Shown: positions 54,201 to 63,087 of the stretch, piece after piece
How the letters are laid out: every line of letters starts with the position of its first letter
Position numbering within the stretch: the stretch's first letter is position 1
Origin: Prevotella sp.
Lineage (GTDB): Bacteria > Bacteroidota > Bacteroidia > Bacteroidales > Bacteroidaceae
Reading direction: 5' to 3'
DNA length: 64,000 nucleotides
Assembly: GCA_017462915.1 (NCBI GenBank)
Contig: JAFTQG010000049.1
Location: 1-64,000 of the forward strand
Position numbers and translations under genes: made by a program
The notes under the pieces: generated by a model
The model's input: the letters and a program-made list of their open reading frames with translations, nothing else
Database searches by the model: none
Told to the model about the DNA's origin: nothing

Positions 54201-56139
54201 TCGTATCAAAGATAGCAGACTGCGGTATAAACAAGAGGACTACCGTATGCTTAGTGAATTCTACAAACAGAAGATTCAGCAAGTGCATATTGTGGGCGAG
54301 TATGCCAATCTGATGGTACGAGACTATCATGCAGCTCTACAGTATGTGCAGGATTACTTCCAGATGGATTACAAGCGGTTTGTTTCGAAATATTTTAAAG
54401 GAGAACGTGTACGGGAAATAGAACGAAATGTCACTCCAGAGAAATATAAGCATATTTTTGGTATGCTCTCTGCAAAACAGATGGAGATTATCTCCGACAA
54501 GGAATCGCGTTGTATAGTGGTTGCGGCTGGCCCTGGCAGTGGTAAGACGCGAGTCCTGGTACATAAGCTCGCCTCGCTGCTATTGCTCGAAGATGTAAAG
54601 CATGAACAGCTATTAATGCTCACTTTCTCGCGTGCAGCAGCTATAGAGTTCAAACAACGGCTGATGGGGCTCATCGGCAATGCGGCTCATTTTGTAGAAA
54701 TCAAGACATTCCATTCCTATTGTTTTGACCTGTTGGGCAGAATCGGCAATCTCGATGATGCAAAGGATGTGGTAGCGCGTGCAGCACAAATGATTAGGGA
54801 TGGAGAAGTCGAGCCGAATCGTATTGCCAAGACAGTCATGGTTATTGATGAGGCACAGGATATGAGCGATGAGGAATATGCCTTAGTACACGCCTTGATG
54901 ACAACCAACGAGGAGATGCGTATCATTGCCGTTGGCGATGATGACCAGAATATATTTGAATTCCGTGGTTCAGACTCACGATACATGACAAAACTACTTC
55001 AAGAATCCGAAGGCCGACTTATTGAAATGACAGAGAACTACCGCAGTTCGCGGAATGTAGTCGATTTTGCCAACACATTTGTGAGTGGAATAAAAGGACG
55101 AATGAAGAGCGAGCCCATCATTTCCATGAATCATAAAGAAGGTTTTGTCAGCATTCACCATCATGTTTCACACACGATGTACCAGCCTCTTATCGATGAT
55201 TTGTTGGCTCACCGTGGGGAAAGCTCAACCTGTGTGTTGACCCAAACCAATGAGGAGGCAGTCATCCTTGTTGCTTTATTGCGCAAATACGGATTGAGCA
55301 GCAAATTGATACAGAGTATGGATGGCTTCAAGTTCTGGAATATGGCTGAGGTGCGTATGTTCCTTAAGTTAATAAACAGTAGCGTACATACACCAGTCAT
55401 TCCTGATAATATATGGGAAAATGCTAAGCACAAGACTCTTGCCATGTATGCAGATTCTTCGAGCCTCCATTACCTGCAACGGTGTATCTCGATATTTGAG
55501 CAGACTAATAAAACAAAGTATCACACCGATTTCAAGGAATTTGTCTTTGAGTCGTCGGTCGAGGATTTCTGTGACCTTACAGGTGCAGACGTAGTGGTGT
55601 CTACAATACATAAGGCCAAAGGGCGTGAATTTGATGATGTTTATATGCTCATCACGAGTCCACAACACATCCAGAACGAAGTGCTACGCAGATATTATGT
55701 AGGGGCTACCCGAGCAAAAGAGCGCCTGTTCATCCATACCGACTGTTCTCTTTTCGACCGTATGCCTGCTGATGAACACCATGGCTGCCAACAGCTGTAT
55801 GACATGCCTGACGAAATTGTTCTTCAGTTGTCGCATAAGGATGTAAACCTTGGTTTCTTCAAATCGCGAAAAAATAAGATACTTGCCCTCAGAGCAGGTC
55901 AGACACTGCGTTTTGACAAGAACTATCTTTATGACTGTTGTACGGATATGACTGTTGCACAATTATCACAGAAGATGCAAGGAGAGTTGCGCCTTTGGGC
56001 TGAAAAAGGATATTCTGTCATATCCGCTTCCATCCGTTTTATTGTGGCATGGCGTCCGAAGGATGCACCGAAAGAAGAAAAGGAACATGCCGTATTGCTC
56101 GTTGATTTAATACTAAAAAAGGGAGAGAGAATATCATAA
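51256..56139 (+). CDS. DnaQ-like exonuclease, RecQ helicase and UvrD helicase fused in one protein
   Basis: A 1627-residue protein with three modules. (1) Residues about 31-150: DEDD exonuclease fold, VLVDVEVG (D35/E37), GHNIINHDAKYL (D85), NNPVNDCEKA (D135), with Asn where the catalytic His is expected. (2) About 285-700: RecQ, with FPTGGGKSLTFQLPAL, VIDEAHCFSSWGQDFR, SAFGMGVDKKD and QEAGRAGRD; the RecQ zinc site is not evident. (3) About 1075-1510: SF1A UvrD/PcrA, with AAGPGSGKTRVLV, VIDEAQDMSDEEY, GDDDQNIFEFRG, HKAKGREFDDVY and RRYYVGATRAKERL. A Cys trio (CTESCTYC) lies before RecQ. Composition is more AT-rich than neighbours, suggesting acquisition. Role in repair or phage defence is open. 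Confidence 0.88.
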   Translation: MSFWNRIIDTINGAENKPAHLQEVSHDASRYVLVDVEVGLKDNKIHDIGALRWDGAIYHSANRRELMDFLKDADFICGHNIINHDAKYLFGEEICRFLLVDTLFVSPLLFPERPYHHLLKDDKLVSDQMNNPVNDCEKARDLLMDETARWEELSASMKAIYSTLLQDHDEFKGFLAFVNAKVCKKETLAKLIRSEYIGKICEHADLESMINLYPCELAYALALIATTDHRSITPAWVLHNYPNVENLIQLLRHTKCTESCTYCNKDLDVLVNLKLFFGFDKFRTYEGEPLQENAARAAVEHKSLLAIFPTGGGKSLTFQLPALMEGRSVHGLTVVISPLQSLMKDQVDNLAARGITDAVTINGLLDPISRSEAIQRVMNGDASLLYIAPEMLRSKTIEKILLTRHVVRFVIDEAHCFSSWGQDFRVDYLYIGKFISQYQKNKKCREPIPVSCFTATAKQKVIQDICDYFKYTLNLDLQIFASSATRTNLRYSVIHADTDEDKYMKLRSLIAESSCPTIVYVSRTKRTRQLADKLTRDGFKALPFNGRMDAEDKIINQEAFMKDQVRIIVATSAFGMGVDKKDVGLVIHYDISDSLENYVQEAGRAGRDPHLEARCFVLYSDTDLDKHFILLNQTKLSISEIQQIWKAVKDLTRQRMRACCSALEIARKAGWDDSVSDIETRVRTALAALEQAGYLERGNNVPHVYATGITVKNIDEARRRITESLLFENEEIEKAVRIIKSLISQKHIAKAQDAEAESRIDYLADILGLSKGEVVSCVERMRQEGILADSKDISAFLGDAGESENKSKRLLERFTKLERYILRQIPDDALRISYKQLNDNAQKEGVETATEKDIRTLLYFLTVKGYTRKKEDVAHNIEVSRQVDMESTLKRFEKRMEICQFTIGWLYRLTTPVTDEGAKKNGVQFSVVELLNDLKANGQGIFGTLQDVQLEDVEESLLYLSKIGALKLEGGFLVLYNAMDIRRIKDSRLRYKQEDYRMLSEFYKQKIQQVHIVGEYANLMVRDYHAALQYVQDYFQMDYKRFVSKYFKGERVREIERNVTPEKYKHIFGMLSAKQMEIISDKESRCIVVAAGPGSGKTRVLVHKLASLLLLEDVKHEQLLMLTFSRAAAIEFKQRLMGLIGNAAHFVEIKTFHSYCFDLLGRIGNLDDAKDVVARAAQMIRDGEVEPNRIAKTVMVIDEAQDMSDEEYALVHALMTTNEEMRIIAVGDDDQNIFEFRGSDSRYMTKLLQESEGRLIEMTENYRSSRNVVDFANTFVSGIKGRMKSEPIISMNHKEGFVSIHHHVSHTMYQPLIDDLLAHRGESSTCVLTQTNEEAVILVALLRKYGLSSKLIQSMDGFKFWNMAEVRMFLKLINSSVHTPVIPDNIWENAKHKTLAMYADSSSLHYLQRCISIFEQTNKTKYHTDFKEFVFESSVEDFCDLTGADVVVSTIHKAKGREFDDVYMLITSPQHIQNEVLRRYYVGATRAKERLFIHTDCSLFDRMPADEHHGCQQLYDMPDEIVLQLSHKDVNLGFFKSRKNKILALRAGQTLRFDKNYLYDCCTDMTVAQLSQKMQGELRLWAEKGYSVISASIRFIVAWRPKDAPKEEKEHAVLLVDLILKKGERIS

Positions 56140-56303
56140 TACAATGCTCTGAAAATATCGTATTTTCAGAAAACATAGAACTACTGATGAACAAGCATAA
56201 AAAAAGAATAGTCTTCATAGGAATGACTGTATTACATCGTTCCTGTGAAGACCTCAAAATATTAGAACCATTTCCCGACAAAGTTATGTTACGAGAAGTA
56301 TGG

Positions 56304-56391
56304 TGACACTTTACCATATCAAGTGTGTCACTTGATATATTGAAATGTCACACTTGATATTATAAAAGGTCACCTTTGATGTCGCAAACTA
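56304..56391. repeat. 22-bp-period array, locus 3 (four units)
   Basis: Units start at 56304 (GTGACACTTT), 56326 (GTGTCACTTG), 56348 (GTCACACTTG) and 56370 (GTCACCTTTG), 22 bp apart. The second half of units is (A/T)-rich with GATATNNTRAAA. Same period and leading motif as at 20821 and 37322. Confidence 0.78.
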
Positions 56392-56478
56392 ATACTGCAT
56401 TGTAAAACACTGATAACCATATCATTTACGAACAACAACAAAATATCGGAAATATCCTGATAACACGCGGGATGAAAC

Positions 56479-56524
56479 AATAATCCTCGACTGCTGACTG
56501 TCAGCAATCGAGGATTATTTCTTT
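56479..56524. terminator. Bidirectional terminator between convergent genes
   Basis: AATAATCCTCGACTGCTGA (56479-56497) pairs with TCAGCAATCGAGGATTATT (56501-56519), one mismatch and a 3-nt loop, followed by TTCTTTAT on the plus strand and an AT-rich tail on the minus strand. Confidence 0.9.
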
Positions 56525-56593
56525 ATGTCTTCACGCTTCACAATATGACACAAAAAAAGCGTTGTGGAAGCTGTGAGATATATTGGCGAAAAC

Positions 56594-57940
56594 TTACTCT
56601 GCAGACTTTGCTGTCTCCTTTTTCGGTTTACGGCGCTGGCGGTTCGGCTTCTTTCCTGCTCCTGCGTCCTTATTCTGCCGTGGCTTTCCACCCTTTGCGG
56701 TACGTGGGGCTTTGGCATTGCGTGGAGTCCCGGCATTACGCCGTGCACCCTGCTTTGGCCTTGCGCCGCCTTTCCTTGGCAACTTATAGTCAGGGCCCTG
56801 GTCAAGACCGTCGGGCATAGGATTCTTGGTGACCTCACGCTCAAGGAATTTCTCTATCGCCTTGAAATAATAGATATCGTCCTCGCTGACGAGGGTAATG
56901 GCGCGTCCGTCTCTCTGTGCGCGTGCGGTGCGTCCGATACGGTGCACATAGTCCTCGGCATCGTGTGGCACATCGTAATTTATCACCATAAGGATATCGT
57001 CAATGTCTATTCCTCGGGAGACGATGTCGGTAGCGACAAGGACATCTATCTGTCCTGACTTAAAGCGGAACATTATCTCGTCACGCTCTGCCTGTGTGAG
57101 ATCGGAGTGCATCGCGCCGCAGTTTATCTTCATGCGTGTGAGCTTGGTCGTGATGTCCTTGACCTTTGTCTTCTTTCCAGAGAAGATGATGACGCGCTGA
57201 AGGTCACCTTGGCGGAAGATGCTCTCTATGATGCGGAGCTTCTGCGGTTCGTAGCATACATACGCCGACTGCTGTATCTTCTCAGCAGGCTTGGAGACGG
57301 CGATTTTCACCTCTACAGGATTCTTCAGAATAGTCTTTGCCAGCTCCTCTATCTTCTCCGGCATAGTGGCGGAGAACATTATGGTCTGGCAAGTAGGAGG
57401 CAGCTCCTTGGCTATCTTCATGATATCCTCGGAGAAACCCATATCGAGCATACGGTCTGCCTCGTCAAGGATAAAAAACGAGCATCGAGAGAGGTCAAGA
57501 TTGCCTATCTGGAGATGGGATATCAGTCGTCCAGGCGTGGCAATGACGAGTCCTGCGCCCTCTCTCATGGCTTTCACCTCCTGGTCGAAGCGGTTGCCGT
57601 CGTTTCCGCCATAGACTGGTATGGAAGAGATGCCGTCGAGGTAGTATCCGAATCCCTGCATGGCCTGGTCTATCTGCTGTGCGAGCTCTCTTGTCGGTGA
57701 CATTATGACGCAGTTGATGGCGTCACTTGGGAAATCGGCAGGGTAATCATCTATCAGGGAGAGCACCGGCAGAAGGTATGCCGCTGTCTTTCCTGTGCCT
57801 GTCTGTGCTATGCCCAGCACATCCTCTCCGTTGAGGATGTGTGGTATGGTGCGTTCCTGAATTGGTGTGCACTCCTCGAACTTCATGTCGTAGAGAGCGT
57901 CAAGTATGTTATCCGATAAATCTAATTCTTCAAATTTCAT
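56594..57940 (-). CDS. RhlE-type DEAD-box RNA helicase
   Basis: A 448-residue SF2 helicase. Q motif CTPIQERTIP; Walker A AQTGTGKTAAYLLP; PTRELAQQ; DEAD in FILDEADRMLDMGF; SAT in MFSATMPEK; HRIGRTARAQRDG. The C-terminal tail (about 375-448) is a basic Lys/Arg/Gly/Ala/Pro-rich disordered segment for RNA binding. It is probably involved in ribosome assembly or cold adaptation. A CAACCAAA-type octamer array lies directly upstream of its ATG. Confidence 0.95.
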   Translation of the reverse strand: MKFEELDLSDNILDALYDMKFEECTPIQERTIPHILNGEDVLGIAQTGTGKTAAYLLPVLSLIDDYPADFPSDAINCVIMSPTRELAQQIDQAMQGFGYYLDGISSIPVYGGNDGNRFDQEVKAMREGAGLVIATPGRLISHLQIGNLDLSRCSFFILDEADRMLDMGFSEDIMKIAKELPPTCQTIMFSATMPEKIEELAKTILKNPVEVKIAVSKPAEKIQQSAYVCYEPQKLRIIESIFRQGDLQRVIIFSGKKTKVKDITTKLTRMKINCGAMHSDLTQAERDEIMFRFKSGQIDVLVATDIVSRGIDIDDILMVINYDVPHDAEDYVHRIGRTARAQRDGRAITLVSEDDIYYFKAIEKFLEREVTKNPMPDGLDQGPDYKLPRKGGARPKQGARRNAGTPRNAKAPRTAKGGKPRQNKDAGAGKKPNRQRRKPKKETAKSAE

Positions 57941-57955
57941 TCTATTTGGTTGTCT

Positions 57956-58091
57956 GGTTGTTTAGTGGTTTGGTTGTTTGGTTGTTTAGTTAATGGTTAT
58001 AGGTCTTGGGTGTCGGTCACAGGAAGAGTAATATCCGTAAAACCGCATAGAACCGTATAAACCGCCTAACAGTAAAACCGCACAACCGTAT
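57956..58091 (-). repeat. Octamer-arm inverted element, type I core, minus orientation
   Basis: On the minus strand: a left arm (cggttgtgcggttttactg...), the core GGATATTACTCTTCCTGTG (58036-58018), then a CAACCAAA-type arm (57990-57956) ending next to the DEAD-box helicase ATG. Orientation relative to the downstream gene is the same as at 31285. Confidence 0.75.
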
Positions 58092-58096
58092 TTGTT

Positions 58097-61000
58097 TTAA
58101 TTAACTTCAAGCACCTTTGAGGCCTCCATCGCAGAGAACTCCGGCGCATAGGCACAGGAGACGGTGCAGACGCCCTGCTGATACCTGCCTTCACGGTCTA
58201 CGTAATACTCTGTCTCGATGATGTGTGTACCTCGTGCCATCTTGTCAAAATAGTAGTTGGTCATACGGTCCTTACTCTCACGGTAATATCCGCTCCATGA
58301 GCCGCGCGCAAGTCCTTCTGTCCTTGCCGCCTCGTAACCGCTCAGCTGGCGTACCGGTTCGAGACAAGCGGCGTGGTTGTCCGTTACCTTGACGAAATCG
58401 TAGTCACGGTCAGCTACTATGGTAAGACGCACAGTGACCTTGCTGCCTGCAGCGAGTTTCTTCTCGCCGAGTATCTCATGCTTTATGGAGAAACCCGTGC
58501 CGCGGGTCTTCACAGACGACAGCGGAGCACGCTGTGTGACAAGCAGTCCACCCCATGCTGTACCTTTGGAGTCCTTGACGGCGGAGAACACTGTCTGTCC
58601 CTGCTCTATGCCGACAGTCTCGCCATCCTTCACCTCCTTGTCGCCGAGGGTGAGACGGCTTACGATATTGCGGTCGAGATTCAAGTCATGGTTGCCGCTG
58701 ATAAACGCCCATACGGCATCAGCCGTGTTTGCGGAGTTGTCCCACTGCTGTGTGCGCTTCTCGTGAAGAAGCCACTGCTGCATCTCCTCCACAGTCCGCT
58801 GGTCGTCAGGGCAGACTATACGCAGAGCCTCTATCGCCGCCACCTCCGTAGGTATCTTGTAGTTGCGCCAAGAGTAGAAAGCCTTTCTTGTATCATAGAA
58901 GCGGCCTGCCTCCGGAGTGTATACAGAGTATTGCTTCATGCTCTCGATGAACTCCAGCGCCTTGGCTTTCTTGCCGTGAAGGGCGAGAATCACCGCGCTG
59001 TGAGCCTTGCCGTAGATAGTGAACTCGGCAGGAACTTTCTCCATCAGTCCAATGAGAAACTTTATATCCGCCTCGGCCTTAGTGCCGAAAGTCTTGCCGC
59101 TCTTCCTCTGCAAAGCGCAGATGTAGAGGATATCCGTGGCAAGTTCGGAAGGATGCACACCCTTTAAGGACTTCATCTTGCGCAAGTCCTTCACCTCCTT
59201 GCCGAGCACATTGAGGAGATACGGCATGGCCTTCTGCAACATGCTGTCGGTCTCCGCTGTACCTATGTATTTATGGTGCAGGCGTGCAAAATATCTTGCG
59301 ACACTTGCCGTCATGTAGGCAGAACCCTCCATGCCTTTCCACCATGACCATGAGCCATCGGTACGCTGCAGCTCGCGAAGCTCACGTGCCAATGATGTCA
59401 CCAGCGTGTCAGGTGTCTGGGCTGGATACATCGTGCCGACATACAACGCCGTCGCCAAGGATATGGCATCCTTGTGCTCAGGACGTATTATATGAGGAAT
59501 GGCATCGAGCACCATGCCCTCGGCGTTTGCCGTGAATCTCACCGTCATCCTGCGGTCTGTACTACCCTTTATGAGCAAGTCCTTGATGTCTGTGGTATAG
59601 AGGCTGTCGCCACGCTGGGTGAATGCTATGGTAGTTGTGGTCTCCTCCACAGCTGGGAGTACAGGGATATAGTGCTGCTCGCCATCGCTTGCCCCATTAG
59701 GAACACTGGCGACAACACGGTAGACAAGCACACTGTCACTGAACGTAATGACCGGAGCTTCAAGGGCTACAGTCTCCGAACGGTTGGCACCGAGAGCGAC
59801 AGAGGTCTTCTTCTCCCATATGACTTTCTCAGCGTCAGAGGAGAGAAGCTGCATGATGACATCGGCAGTGATATCCTCGTCTGTGGTATTGCTTACCGTT
59901 GACGCAAAGACCGGACGGTCGCCGATACGGCGGTCGCCTTCGCGGAGGAAACGAGGGACATTAGGCTTGACGATGATGTCCTTGCGTGCCACGCAGGTTG
60001 TGTCGACAAAGGCGTGACGCATCTTGTCGTCATGGACGAAACCGAGGAAGCGCCATGTCGTCATGGTCTCCGGCATGGTGAACGATATTGTCATATTGCC
60101 GTCCTTGTCTGCCACGAGCGACGGTGTGAAATATGCTGTCTCACCGAGGTCTGTGCGAACAAGTGTGGAGAGATCTGCCACACTGCCGCCATCTATACCG
60201 CCACTCTCTGCACTGTCATTGCTCTCTTCCTCGATTGTCTCCACTGCAGCATAACTGCCGACTGCGGTCGATGCAGCCTCTTTGCTTTGTGAGACAATGC
60301 AAAAGGCCTTATTTTCCTTCCTCTTCATAAGCGGCATCACTTCACGGTCAGACTTTATAACTGGAGGCGTGAACTCATAATTAAACAGTTCTGGTTTGAA
60401 CCGTGCATAGTCTATTAACTTCTCTGTAAGGTACTTGTATGCCGCAAATTTGCTGCACCAGAAGTCCCTGGAATCTTTTATCACCCAATCAGCAGATAGA
60501 TAGAAACTGTTACGTATAATCTGCGCGCTCCAGCTCAACCGCGCCTCGGCATCAAGGCTCTTGTCGTATATTGTAGCTATCATGGAAGCGTATCCGACAG
60601 GATTTCCCTTACTGCTATTTATACGCAGGCTCCATGTCTCCAAAGCTCCCGGGTGTGTCTTGTCCCTGAAAGTGGTCCATACCGGCATGAGGCGGAGGTC
60701 CGGCTGCGGGCGCTTGATAGTCTCGGCGAATCTATATGTCTGGCCGTTCCTTATCGCTACACATCTCAGATAAAGCTCCTCGCCATATTCCTTTTTATAA
60801 GAGAACTTGCGTGAATACGAGCCTTTGACGGTGAATGTACCGTTCTCTATGCACTTATCGTCTGCGAAGAGCGAGTAACGTACATACAAAGGCTGGCGTG
60901 ATGCCGTATCCTTTACAGTGAAAAGGACATTGCCCTGCTGAGGGAAAGCCTTGTCACTGACCTCAAACTTCGGTTTGTCGCTCTTCTCTTCACCATTATC

Positions 61001-62980
61001 CGAAGCATTGAAGAAATCCTTCCATACAGAATTGGCAGTCCTTGCCCTGACATAGGTTCTTGCCTCACGCGACTCGCCGTCCTTGCCGGTCACCTTGGCG
61101 GTAATCTCATATATGAACATGCTGAAGCCTTCCTCCGGCAACGTGACATGGAGAGGAATGACAACCCTGCCTTCGCTGTCTGTAACGGTTTTTACATTCT
61201 CGGCTATCAGGCGTGGGGTGCTGAAACGGAAGAAATGAGGACGGCGCTTCACCGTATACTCGACAACGGCGTTGCTGACAGGAAGCGACGTGAATGTCTT
61301 TGCCTCGAAAGCCACCGCTACACTGTCGCCATGGAGATAAATGCTGTCGGGAGAGGCGTATCTCGTATCGTCGCGGACGGCATTGACATCAAATGTAGGA
61401 CGCTTATATTCCTCAACCCTGACAAAAGTGCTGGCATATACGCTGTGTGCCGTCTTTGCAGTGATGGAGAAACGGCCATTCTTCGCAAGGTTTTTCGGTA
61501 TAGCAAACTCAAATCCTGCATTGCCATGAGTGTCCGTTATGACGGAATCCGTGTATATTTCCTTGTATTCCGCATCCATGATGGATATATTCACCTGCCT
61601 GCCCGGAACAACATGAATGGAGTCTATATCGGCGGCTTTGTGCGCCACGACACTGCCCTTTATCGTCTGGCCCGGACGATATATGGCCCTGTCCGTGAAG
61701 AGCGTCAGTATATCCTTCTCTTCCTTGTGTCCGTCATAGTAGAAACCGCAGAAATAAGACCTTCTTCTAAAAGCCTTATCCGAAGATGTATAGGCATAGA
61801 CACCATTCTGCATAAAGTCGCCGCTGAAGATAGCCTCGCCGTCTTTGGATGTCACAGCAGTATATGTATTGACAGTTTTGTCTCTCATCCGCTGGGTAAG
61901 TATAATATTACAGGATGGAATTCCCTTGCCTGTCGTCGCCGATACGGCTACAAGTCGCTGGCGGTTCTTGTCGAGAGGAAGGGCGAGTATCGCTATGTCC
62001 GAGTTGTACATGACCTCGTATGCGACAAGTCCATTTGCCGATGTCTTGACGAGATACACACCGACAGGAAGCTGCGGACGCTCAAGTGTGTCATTCACTA
62101 TCTCCCATGGCTTGCTGGAAGAGTAGTCGCGCGATATGACATGAACGGCCTTGCCGTCCACAAGTTTCAGCAGTTTCGCCATGTCGGCCTTGTTTTCCAC
62201 ATCCAAATCCAGCGTGCCGTCGGCACGGAGAGGGAGAAATTCGATGGCGAGCTTGCCTATGTTCCTTACATTCCGCACTATAAGTTTGTCATCGATAGAC
62301 AGCCCAAACTGTGAGCATGTGATGCGGTTGAGCTGGTTCTTGAAGAAGTTGACATACTTGTTGTCGCTGTATCGGCTGATGCAGTCCAGCAGATATGCAT
62401 GACGTGACTGGTTGGAGATGTCATCATCGTTGAGCATAACAGTGTAATACTCCTGTGCCAGCAGCGCCACTTCCTCTATGTCCTTATATCTCTGCATACC
62501 GCTCTCCAGCATCTGGCGCTTGTGCGTCATTGACAGTTCGTCGTTGCTTATGTCAAGGTTGCGCACCTCAAAAAACAGTTCCACACAAGCCGCCTTACGG
62601 TTTCCTATACTGTCATAGTATTCCTTGAGGAAACCGTAACGGCCAGCCTGATGGCCGATGATACTGAGCAGGTCATTGTTCCACAGCGCATCATCCGCAC
62701 CTTTGTTTATTATACGTTTCCACGGTGTTGACTTCTCCCTTGCCAGAAGGTCAGGATTCGCCAGAGCCTTGTCGTAATCTTGCTTTATAGTATAATAGAC
62801 AGCGGCAAGCACAGGATCCTTCTCTGCCAACTTCTCTATCTTCTGAAGCTGTTCCTGAGCGTCCTGATACATGTCTTTCTCGACAGCCTCACAATATTTT
62901 TTCCATATCGTGTCATAGTCTGCGGCAGAGACTGTCAGAGACAAAGCCACAGAGAACATCATTGCAAGAATCTTTTTCAT
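58097..62980 (-). CDS. Alpha-2-macroglobulin-like protein without thioester
   Basis: A 1627-residue exported protein (signal MKKILAMMFSVALSLTVSAA). It has an N-terminal helical region (about 20-200), macroglobulin domains with the diagnostic TDRAIYRPGQTIKGSVVAH (MG2, about 430), the A2M domain (AYFTPSLVADKDGNMTISFT, TTWRFLGFVHDD, about 950-985) and the alpha-toroid (about 1120 on, GSWSWWKGMEG). The thioester site after NAEGMVLDAIPHI reads RPEHKDAISLA, so the CxEQ thioester is absent. Bacterial relatives trap proteases in the periplasm; without thioester, capture would be non-covalent. Confidence 0.92.
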   Translation of the reverse strand: MKKILAMMFSVALSLTVSAADYDTIWKKYCEAVEKDMYQDAQEQLQKIEKLAEKDPVLAAVYYTIKQDYDKALANPDLLAREKSTPWKRIINKGADDALWNNDLLSIIGHQAGRYGFLKEYYDSIGNRKAACVELFFEVRNLDISNDELSMTHKRQMLESGMQRYKDIEEVALLAQEYYTVMLNDDDISNQSRHAYLLDCISRYSDNKYVNFFKNQLNRITCSQFGLSIDDKLIVRNVRNIGKLAIEFLPLRADGTLDLDVENKADMAKLLKLVDGKAVHVISRDYSSSKPWEIVNDTLERPQLPVGVYLVKTSANGLVAYEVMYNSDIAILALPLDKNRQRLVAVSATTGKGIPSCNIILTQRMRDKTVNTYTAVTSKDGEAIFSGDFMQNGVYAYTSSDKAFRRRSYFCGFYYDGHKEEKDILTLFTDRAIYRPGQTIKGSVVAHKAADIDSIHVVPGRQVNISIMDAEYKEIYTDSVITDTHGNAGFEFAIPKNLAKNGRFSITAKTAHSVYASTFVRVEEYKRPTFDVNAVRDDTRYASPDSIYLHGDSVAVAFEAKTFTSLPVSNAVVEYTVKRRPHFFRFSTPRLIAENVKTVTDSEGRVVIPLHVTLPEEGFSMFIYEITAKVTGKDGESREARTYVRARTANSVWKDFFNASDNGEEKSDKPKFEVSDKAFPQQGNVLFTVKDTASRQPLYVRYSLFADDKCIENGTFTVKGSYSRKFSYKKEYGEELYLRCVAIRNGQTYRFAETIKRPQPDLRLMPVWTTFRDKTHPGALETWSLRINSSKGNPVGYASMIATIYDKSLDAEARLSWSAQIIRNSFYLSADWVIKDSRDFWCSKFAAYKYLTEKLIDYARFKPELFNYEFTPPVIKSDREVMPLMKRKENKAFCIVSQSKEAASTAVGSYAAVETIEEESNDSAESGGIDGGSVADLSTLVRTDLGETAYFTPSLVADKDGNMTISFTMPETMTTWRFLGFVHDDKMRHAFVDTTCVARKDIIVKPNVPRFLREGDRRIGDRPVFASTVSNTTDEDITADVIMQLLSSDAEKVIWEKKTSVALGANRSETVALEAPVITFSDSVLVYRVVASVPNGASDGEQHYIPVLPAVEETTTTIAFTQRGDSLYTTDIKDLLIKGSTDRRMTVRFTANAEGMVLDAIPHIIRPEHKDAISLATALYVGTMYPAQTPDTLVTSLARELRELQRTDGSWSWWKGMEGSAYMTASVARYFARLHHKYIGTAETDSMLQKAMPYLLNVLGKEVKDLRKMKSLKGVHPSELATDILYICALQRKSGKTFGTKAEADIKFLIGLMEKVPAEFTIYGKAHSAVILALHGKKAKALEFIESMKQYSVYTPEAGRFYDTRKAFYSWRNYKIPTEVAAIEALRIVCPDDQRTVEEMQQWLLHEKRTQQWDNSANTADAVWAFISGNHDLNLDRNIVSRLTLGDKEVKDGETVGIEQGQTVFSAVKDSKGTAWGGLLVTQRAPLSSVKTRGTGFSIKHEILGEKKLAAGSKVTVRLTIVADRDYDFVKVTDNHAACLEPVRQLSGYEAARTEGLARGSWSGYYRESKDRMTNYYFDKMARGTHIIETEYYVDREGRYQQGVCTVSCAYAPEFSAMEASKVLEVN

Positions 62981-63087
62981 AAGATGTTATGTCTTGTTTG
63001 TCGTGTTATCATTCGGATTGCTGGCACTTTATATAAAGGCGACGGCAACCTCATCTGCTGATTATGATGGATTTATCCTGTCAAGAA

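Larger units (their letters stand above)
56140..56593. other. Gap between convergent helicase genes
   Basis: It contains the third 22-bp-period array (56304-56391) and a long bidirectional terminator hairpin (56479-56524). The remainder shows no gene. Confidence 0.6.
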
